The position numbers and the translations under genes are program-made. Positions 1 through 3,465 of a DNA stretch of 6,944 nucleotides are shown piece by piece (positions within the stretch are counted from its first letter, which is position 1; every line of letters starts with the position of its first letter). The stretch spans positions 1 through 6,944 of the forward strand of contig JAGGZA010000150.1 in the NCBI GenBank assembly GCA_021162265.1. The letters run 5' to 3'. The DNA is from Candidatus Aerophobota bacterium. Its GTDB lineage: Bacteria > Aerophobota > Aerophobia > Aerophobales > B3-G15. The notes under the pieces were generated by a model that was given only the letters and a program-made list of their open reading frames with translations, searched no databases and was not told the origin of the DNA.

Positions 1-32
1 ACCAAGAGATTTCTTACAGGAAATCTCTTGGT
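1..32. terminator. Perfect 13-bp hairpin at window edge, possible terminator
   Basis: Positions 1-13 are the exact reverse complement of 20-32, with a 6-base loop (ttacag). On the plus strand the stem is followed by gtaag and then five T, so the U-tract is offset by about five bases, which is poor for an intrinsic terminator. In the minus direction any T-tract would lie outside the window. It may end a gene to the left, stop transcripts leaving the insertion sequence, or be a dispersed palindromic repeat. Confidence 0.4.
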
Positions 33-81
33 GTAAGTTTTTACCATAAACACTTTTTTGTCAAGAGCACGCATGCAGCAA

Positions 82-107
82 TGTTACGTAACCACCAAAA
101 TGAAACT
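82..107 (+). repeat. Left terminal inverted repeat of the insertion sequence
   Basis: This 26-bp repeat matches the right end at 22 of 26 positions when that end is read on the minus strand. It starts with TGTTACG and includes the perfect palindrome GTTACGTAAC at 83-92. It ends with AAAATGAAACT, the core that recurs inward every 23 bp. Confidence 0.8.
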
Positions 108-176
108 CATGTAACCACCAAAATGAAACTCTGGGAACTTTCAAAATGAAACTTTTTGTAACCTTAAAATGAAACT
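97..176 (+). repeat. Left-end array: four AAAATGAAACT cores spaced exactly 23 bp
   Basis: The 11-base core AAAATGAAACT occurs without mismatch at 97-107, 120-130, 143-153 and 166-176, an exact 23-bp period. Three of the four units are preceded by GTAAC and the third by GAAC, so the repeating unit is about GTAACCACC-AAAATGAAACT. The last copy overlaps the transposase stop codon (175-177). Regular subterminal arrays of this kind are typical transposase-binding sites; that role is inferred. Confidence 0.8.
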
Positions 177-1380
177 ATAAATGATACTCCCATAACTTTT
201 GATCATCTTTAAAGATCATAATCTTTTTATCTGGAATAAGGCATACGGTTACTATCCTTCCGGGAAACTTCCCTATCTTCCATCTTCTCCCCATAAAGCT
301 TATTGTTCCATCTTTTTTAACTTTTCTCTCGTAATGAAGGGAGAATATATAATCTAAATCAACTTCTTCAGGCAAAGCTCTTAACCTGCTCTTTCCTTGT
401 TTTATACCCCTTTTCCAACGTTCATTGGGTGTTTCACCTGTTTCCTCATGTACATGTTTTTCATTGTAGAAAAAGATTAGCTCATCAAGGATCTTTTCTG
501 CCTCAGATATTTTAACTACATTGTACTTCTCGCAAAGAAAGGGGAGTCTTCTTTGGAAATAATCAAACCTTTTCTCTATTTTTCCCTTAGCCTCAGGACT
601 TTTTGCATAAATAACACCTATATTAAGCTGCTCTAAGGCTCTTTTAAACTGAACCTTTCCTTCATCTTTACCCAGATTGTAGGTAACATGAACTCCCCTG
701 TGCTCAACAAAACGAAAGATACTATGTTCATCCACATAGTAGGATAAAGGAAGACCACATACACTTACTGTGTCCCTTACGGTCTGAAGATGAGCAAAAC
801 TTACATCTTTCTCCACAAGTTTCCTTCCCACTATCTTTCTTGAAAAGTCATCTTCAGTTAAGATTAAATCGCTAAAAATACCAGTTTTTGGTAGCCATAT
901 ATGATGAGATGTGTCATGGTGAAATAAAAATCCAGGTCCTGAGGTTTCAAATCGGGAATATACCTTTTTCTCTTCAAAAGGGGTTGCATGATAGTATCCA
1001 TGTCTTAAGGCAAATCTTCTTATGCTGTTCCTGTGAAAGGAACGGTTAAATTTTTTCTCCGCTCTTTCTGCTAAGAAGGAGAAGTTAAATTTCCTGTTAA
1101 ATTTTTTTGCACAAAAGCTTATATAATCAAGCTCCTTATGGAGAAAATCTTGAACTTCCTTAGGAAAAGATCTTGTAGTTTTATTTCCACTTTTATACAG
1201 TTTAAATTCCTTTCCTTCCTTTTTGCAGGTAAGATACCTTTTTCTTAATCTGTAAAGCTGAACTTTGGAAATTCCCAAAAGCTGACAGGCCTTATTTACC
1301 CCTACTTCTTTTTCACAAAACGCCCTAAGAACATCCACTACAAACTCTAAAGGAAGTCTTTTGTGAATCTGATGCCCCAT
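175..1380 (-). CDS. DDE transposase with integrase catalytic core (ISNCY/IS1202-like)
   Basis: This 401-aa protein should catalyse cutting and joining of the element's ends. An N-terminal helix-turn-helix lies at about residues 24-50 (KACQLLGISKVQLYRLRKRY), the usual end-binding module. The RNase H-like core spans about 145-310. Candidate catalytic residues are Asp156 (HHDTS), Asp217 (YYVDEH) and Glu269 (KGKIEKRF), with the family DDFSR motif at 177-181. The C-terminal part (about 355-398, ISFMGRRWKIGKFPG onward) resembles the small beta-barrel found at the end of related transposases. The ATG at 1378-1380 is chosen because AAAGGAGG precedes it by a good distance, although that site lies within a strong hairpin. 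No frameshift or missing catalytic residue is apparent. It is clearly a transposase; the exact family is less certain. Confidence 0.92.
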   Translation of the reverse strand: MGHQIHKRLPLEFVVDVLRAFCEKEVGVNKACQLLGISKVQLYRLRKRYLTCKKEGKEFKLYKSGNKTTRSFPKEVQDFLHKELDYISFCAKKFNRKFNFSFLAERAEKKFNRSFHRNSIRRFALRHGYYHATPFEEKKVYSRFETSGPGFLFHHDTSHHIWLPKTGIFSDLILTEDDFSRKIVGRKLVEKDVSFAHLQTVRDTVSVCGLPLSYYVDEHSIFRFVEHRGVHVTYNLGKDEGKVQFKRALEQLNIGVIYAKSPEAKGKIEKRFDYFQRRLPFLCEKYNVVKISEAEKILDELIFFYNEKHVHEETGETPNERWKRGIKQGKSRLRALPEEVDLDYIFSLHYERKVKKDGTISFMGRRWKIGKFPGRIVTVCLIPDKKIMIFKDDQKLWEYHL

Positions 1381-1381
1381 T

Positions 1382-1416
1382 TTGGTAAACCTCCTTTTTT
1401 AAAGGAAGTTTACCAA
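1382..1416 (-). promoter_or_regulatory. Hairpin masking the transposase ribosome binding site
   Basis: Arms 1382-1397 and 1401-1416 are inverted repeats with a 3-base loop. In minus-strand RNA all 16 positions pair (15 Watson-Crick and one G-U). The 3' arm contains the whole Shine-Dalgarno AAAGGAGG, and the ATG follows one base after the stem. Any transcript entering from outside the element would fold this stem and hide the site. Such protection against read-through expression is known in IS10 and IS200-type elements; its operation here is inferred. Confidence 0.75.
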
Positions 1417-1425
1417 TATTTTCAA
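1398..1425 (-). promoter_or_regulatory. Weak candidate transposase promoter overlapping the hairpin
   Basis: On the minus strand TTGAAA (1420-1425) and TTTAAA (1398-1403) are separated by 16 bases, a plausible though weak sigma-70-type pair. Transcription would begin near 1391, after the 5' arm of the hairpin, so RNA from the element's own promoter would lack that arm and keep an open ribosome binding site with a very short leader. The fit to consensus is modest. Confidence 0.3.
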
Positions 1426-1434
1426 AGAGTAGGG

Positions 1435-1496
1435 TTATTTTTTTCTCCAGGAGCTTGTTTATTTTTTCTCCAGAAGAGAACTTATTTTCTCTCCAG
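1435..1496 (-). repeat. Right-end inner array: three CTGGAGA-A-rich units, 23-bp period
   Basis: Read on the minus strand, CTGGAGA followed by an A-rich run and TAA occurs three times. The CTCCAG blocks on the plus strand lie at 1445-1450, 1468-1473 and 1491-1496, exactly 23 bp apart. They continue inward from the two AAAATGA-type copies at the right end and keep the same spacing as the left array, so they may be diverged binding units. They lie upstream of the transposase start and could also affect its expression. Confidence 0.65.
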
Positions 1497-1500
1497 CAAG

Positions 1501-1533
1501 AGTATCATTTTGGTTGTTACATAGTTTCATTTT
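1501..1533 (-). repeat. Right-end copies of the AAAATGAAACT core
   Basis: On the minus strand AAAATGAAACT lies at 1523-1533 and AAAATGATACT at 1501-1511, 22 bp apart. The outer copy belongs to the terminal repeat and the inner one is preceded by GTAAC, as in the left array. Confidence 0.75.
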
Positions 1534-1548
1534 AATTGTTCCGTAACA
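1523..1548 (-). repeat. Right terminal inverted repeat of the insertion sequence
   Basis: Partner of the left terminal repeat at 82-107 with 22 of 26 matches, ending at the TGTTACG tip (1542-1548 on the minus strand). Confidence 0.8.
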
Positions 1549-1696
1549 GTAAAAGTAGGGGAAAATCGCTGAAGTTATCTGGACAAATCATTAGCAGGAG
1601 TTCCCCTTGGAGGGGAGATTTATTAGATTTTATGTCAAAATGAGGGTCTTGTCACACTAAAATCAACGAAAATATTCAAATAGAATTAAACCTCTA

Positions 1697-1725
1697 TTGA
1701 CTTATTTTTAGAGGATTGCTTAAAT
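1697..1725 (+). promoter_or_regulatory. Possible plus-strand promoter
   Basis: TTGACT (1697-1702) and TTAAAT (1720-1725) are 17 bases apart. Nothing convincing is encoded just downstream; the nearest start gives only a nine-codon ORF. It may be a relic or chance in AT-rich DNA. Confidence 0.25.
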
Positions 1726-1763
1726 CAGGTAAAATGAATAGTTGTTATAACGCTGATAAATAG

Positions 1764-1889
1764 TTAAAAAGCGGATTGTACAACTAAGAAACCTAAAATG
1801 ATAGTAAATGATAGTAGTGTATCTCTTTTTCGTTCAGATATTTTTGTGTAGGACATACCTTTAACTCCCACATCAAAATTACAGCTCAC
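1764..1889 (-). CDS. Doubtful 41-aa ORF with a C-terminal hydrophobic stretch
   Basis: A GTG-started ORF ends in a hydrophobic run, TLLSFTIILGFLVV, after a basic KISERKR segment, like the start of a membrane protein or a tiny single-pass protein. Upstream is a near-perfect Shine-Dalgarno, AGGAGGTG (1902-1909), but it is better spaced for another GTG at 1891-1893, which opens only MSEL before a stop. The arrangement suggests the 5' end of a decayed gene, or a short leader peptide. I do not recognise the product, and expression is unproven. Confidence 0.2.
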   Translation of the reverse strand: MSCNFDVGVKGMSYTKISERKRDTLLSFTIILGFLVVQSAF

Positions 1890-1982
1890 TCACCAAGTAA
1901 CCACCTCCTAAAAAAATTTGCATGAGGACCACTCTCTACTCTATAAAAACAACACTAAAAACCTCTACAGTTCTATTGAAAG

Positions 1983-2170
1983 TCAATATCTTGTGGATTT
2001 ATTTTTGACTGGAATAATGCTTCTCTGGTGGTGATTGATAAGGAAGGTAGAGCTGGTGAGGTGAATTATTCCCAGCAAACTGTCTCCAGGTCTTAGAGAA
2101 TTTTATTGAAAATGGGAAATTTCCCGAAGCCGGTGAAGATTTTAAATCAAAATATATAATTCCTGAATCT
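1983..2170 (+). pseudogene. Frameshifted remnant resembling a DUF4384-type domain
   Basis: Two overlapping plus-strand frames join into one protein-like sequence. From 1983 the first frame gives NASLVVIDKEGRAGE; from 2060 the next frame continues GELFPANCLQVLENF and later EAGEDFKSKYIIPESAG. The order hydrophobic strand, D-x-E-G, then LFP, followed by a PxxG-like turn, recalls DUF4384, a domain of secreted or surface proteins. One frameshift near 2060 and absence of a start codon and Shine-Dalgarno mark it as dead. It runs tail to tail into the macro-domain gene. The family link is from memory of the motif and is weak. Confidence 0.25.
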
Positions 2171-2179
2171 GCAGGTAGT

Positions 2180-2704
2180 TCACTGCTCTTTTTCCAGTTG
2201 TTTTTTAAAAATATCAAAGCTATCTTTACCAAAAAGGCAAAATACTACTTTTTCCAGGTTCGTTTTTTCTTTAAGATAGGTAATAGTAGTATCGAGCATT
2301 ATTTTAGCTGCTCTTTTAATTGGAAAACCGAAAATACCGGTACTAATAGCAGGGAAGGCAATGCTTTTTAAATTATACTTATCGGCTAATTTTAAAGAGT
2401 TTAAAGTAGCATTTCTTAGCTTTTCATCCTCATTCCCCTCACCCATTCTGGGTCCAACAGCATGAATTACATATTTAGCCTTTAGGTTTCCTCCTGTTGT
2501 AATTACTGCTCCGCCAACAAAGGTTCCTCCAATTTTATTGCACTCCTCCTGGATTTTTGGTCCTCCCTTTCTGGCAATAGCACCTGCTACTCCTCCTCCT
2601 AATATTAAATTAGCGTTGGCTGCATTAACAATAGCATCAGTTTCCATGTCTGTTATATCCCCTTCAATAAGTTCCAGAATAGAATTTTTTATTTTCTTTT
2701 TCAC
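2180..2704 (-). CDS. Macro-domain protein (ADP-ribose-binding, likely deacylase or hydrolase)
   Basis: A 174-aa single-domain protein of normal length for the family. Macro domains bind ADP-ribose and many remove ADP-ribose or O-acetyl groups. The signature is complete: GDIT (15-18), DAIVNAANANL (23-33), the glycine loop ILGGGVAGAIA (34-44), YVIHAVGP (78-85) and AISTGIFGFP (119-128). In MacroD/YmdB enzymes the glycine loop has an Asp after GGGV that takes part in catalysis; here it is Ala40, closer to AF1521-like proteins, so activity could differ. The start is a GTG at 2702-2704 with AGAAGGG seven bases upstream; the next in-frame Met (20) would cut off the GDIT strand. It appears to be last in a short unit with two tiny ORFs. 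No partner toxin or NAD-pathway gene adjoins it, so the target is unknown. Confidence 0.93.
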   Translation of the reverse strand: MKKKIKNSILELIEGDITDMETDAIVNAANANLILGGGVAGAIARKGGPKIQEECNKIGGTFVGGAVITTGGNLKAKYVIHAVGPRMGEGNEDEKLRNATLNSLKLADKYNLKSIAFPAISTGIFGFPIKRAAKIMLDTTITYLKEKTNLEKVVFCLFGKDSFDIFKKQLEKEQ

Positions 2705-2736
2705 GAATTTACCCTTCTAAAATTATTAAGCTTTTT

Positions 2737-2793
2737 CTATCCCATACTCCAGAGTTTTACTGTGACTGCATTAGGTTTTTTCTCATGCGACAT
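2737..2793 (-). CDS. Possible 18-aa ORF between small ORF and macro gene
   Basis: This ATG follows directly on the TAA of the 44-aa ORF (TAAATG), and GGAGGAG lies 11 bases upstream, so translation could be coupled. It encodes MSHEKKPNAVTVKLWSMG and ends 32 bases before the macro-domain start. It is too short to identify. It may be a leader or coupling peptide, or chance. Confidence 0.2.
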   Translation of the reverse strand: MSHEKKPNAVTVKLWSMG

Positions 2794-2928
2794 TTAATAA
2801 ATATCTCCTCCAGCTTCTTCGCTCAGTGCCTTTGTAGCAGAGATTGAATCGTTTAAGGTATTCGCTGAGTTAATTATATTCCCCTCTATTTCTTCGTCAA
2901 GTTCCCTTCTATCTTTATTTATCGACAT
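2794..2928 (-). CDS. Possible 44-aa hydrophilic protein upstream of macro gene
   Basis: An ATG-started ORF encodes an acidic, helix-prone peptide beginning MSINKDRRELDEEIEGN and ending EEAGGDIY. It lies on the same strand as the macro-domain gene, about 100 bases downstream of a good promoter (3037-3065). Support is its position and composition; the site before the ATG lacks a clear Shine-Dalgarno. I do not recognise the family. A truncated regulator or a small partner of the macro protein would both fit. Confidence 0.3.
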   Translation of the reverse strand: MSINKDRRELDEEIEGNIINSANTLNDSISATKALSEEAGGDIY

Positions 2929-3036
2929 TTTAATATGAATCTTATGTTCGGAGAAAAAGATACATTCCGCAACTTAACCCTTTCTTATTCGCTGATTATT
3001 AAAACAAATTGCCTATTTTAATCTATGCAGTTCTTT

Positions 3037-3065
3037 ATAATAGAAAAGCTTTTTATTTTTAACAA
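3037..3065 (-). promoter_or_regulatory. Promoter candidate for small ORFs and macro gene
   Basis: On the minus strand TTGTTA (3060-3065) and TATTAT (3037-3042) are separated by the ideal 17 bases, a good sigma-70-type match. Transcription would start near 3030 and run through the 44-aa and 18-aa ORFs into the macro-domain gene with no convincing terminator between. Confidence 0.5.
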
Positions 3066-3286
3066 TGGAAATAGCAGTATCTATAGCCAATTTAGGTTAA
3101 GTTTTGCTCTTCAAAAAATAGCAGCCTCCTAACCCTTAAAACTATAACTAAGTCTGCATAAAAGAGAAATTCAAGGTAGCCTCAATAAAAAGAACAAAAA
3201 GGGATAATGACAGGGTAATATCAAATTTTTTAGGATGTATTGCTTGGTGAGAAAGAGAGGTAATAGTAGAAAGGGCAAAGGATGTT

Positions 3287-3415
3287 TTAGACTACAAAAA
3301 GAAAAGTTTGAAGGTATATACGGATGGTAAAAGGTAAGTTTTTCAGACGGATAACTCCTGCATGTTTTTTTTCCTGGATTCTGATGAGCTGACCGAAGTC
3401 CTTATCTATCTTCAA
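3287..3415 (-). pseudogene. Remnant of a DUF5615 (PIN-like) gene
   Basis: The minus-strand frame has no start codon but encodes DKDFGQLIRIQEKKHAGVIR, which matches the DUF5615 hallmark of an Asp-rich D-x-DFG strand followed by a spaced H-x-GVI-x-L strand. Intact members are about 110-120 aa PIN-like nuclease-fold proteins, often paired with a DUF433 partner as toxin-antitoxin. Here the N-terminal acidic residues are absent in frame; a stop lies just upstream and the C-terminus runs into unrelated sequence. An adjacent frame upstream reads GSDVVEDR, which could be an earlier piece after frameshift and deletion. The fragment sits just beyond the 3' end of the 927-aa gene. No DUF433-like gene is seen. 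Confidence 0.45.
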
Positions 3416-3465
3416 CTACATCAGACCCTGTGTGTAGTTCATCAGTATACACCAATTTATCCCCC

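Larger units (their letters stand above)
82..1548 (-). mobile_element. Complete insertion sequence, ISNCY/IS1202-like, 1467 bp
   Basis: One transposase gene fills the element and is flanked by matching inverted ends. The left end reads TGTTACGTAACCACC then AAAATGAAACT; the right end, read on the minus strand, reads TGTTACGGAACAATT then AAAATGAAACT (22 of 26 identical). Both ends continue into tandem repeats with about 23-bp spacing. The open reading frame is intact and its stop codon lies inside the fourth left-end repeat, so the element is compact and looks potentially active. No target duplication is visible: agcaa lies outside the left end and gtaaa outside the right. The family assignment rests on transposase architecture and single-ORF organisation and is inference; an IS481-like group is the alternative. 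Confidence 0.85.
1549..2179. other. Gene-poor stretch with decayed coding traces
   Basis: No intact gene longer than about 40 codons is convincing across these 631 bases. The stretch holds a small GC hairpin (tcccc-ttgga-gggga near 1602-1616), a plus-strand promoter-like pair, a tandem decamer AAATGATAGT twice at 1796-1815, a strong Shine-Dalgarno on the minus strand at 1902-1909, and a plus-strand remnant at 1983-2170. It appears to be a graveyard of eroded genes next to the insertion sequence. Confidence 0.6.
2929..3465. other. Gene-poor stretch with a promoter and a decayed gene
   Basis: No intact gene is visible in these 537 bases. It holds the minus-strand promoter at 3037-3065, a leader toward the small ORFs, and the DUF5615-like remnant at 3287-3415. 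Just after the 927-aa gene (minus direction) an AACTACA/TGTAGTT stem can form across 3412-3440, but there is no following U-tract, so I call no terminator there. Confidence 0.55.

Noticed and set aside
33..81. dif-like Xer recombination site beside the insertion sequence, as reported for some IS1202-group insertions
   Set aside because: No pair of 11-base arms resembling a dif consensus is visible next to either end.
97..176. Short regularly spaced repeats that could suggest a CRISPR array
   Set aside because: The repeat core is only 11 bases, the intervening bases are also similar between units (GTAACCACC), and the array coincides with the inverted end of an insertion sequence.
1692..1716. 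CCTCTA/TAGAGG inverted repeat as a hairpin or operator
   Set aside because: Only 6 bp with a long loop in AT-rich DNA; not above what chance gives.
2113..2128. GGGAAATTTCCC palindrome as an operator
   Set aside because: It lies in the decayed plus-strand remnant with no promoter nearby.
1999..2232. 77-codon minus-strand ORF overlapping the end of the macro-domain gene
   Set aside because: It starts inside the macro gene, has no ribosome binding site or recognisable motif, and the opposite strand gives a more protein-like sequence over the same bases.
2538..2720. 60-codon plus-strand ORF
   Set aside because: It lies almost wholly antisense to the well-supported macro-domain gene and has low-complexity Pro/Ile/Ser/Phe composition.
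3381..3401. Hammerhead-ribozyme-like CTGATGAG followed by CGAAG
   Set aside because: The core needs GAAA and a paired stem II between the two motifs; neither is present, and the bases coincide with the DUF5615-like remnant.
3412..3440. AACTACA/TGTAGTT stem as a terminator for the 927-aa gene
   Set aside because: The stem is only 7 bp with a 15-base loop and is not followed by a U-tract in the minus direction.
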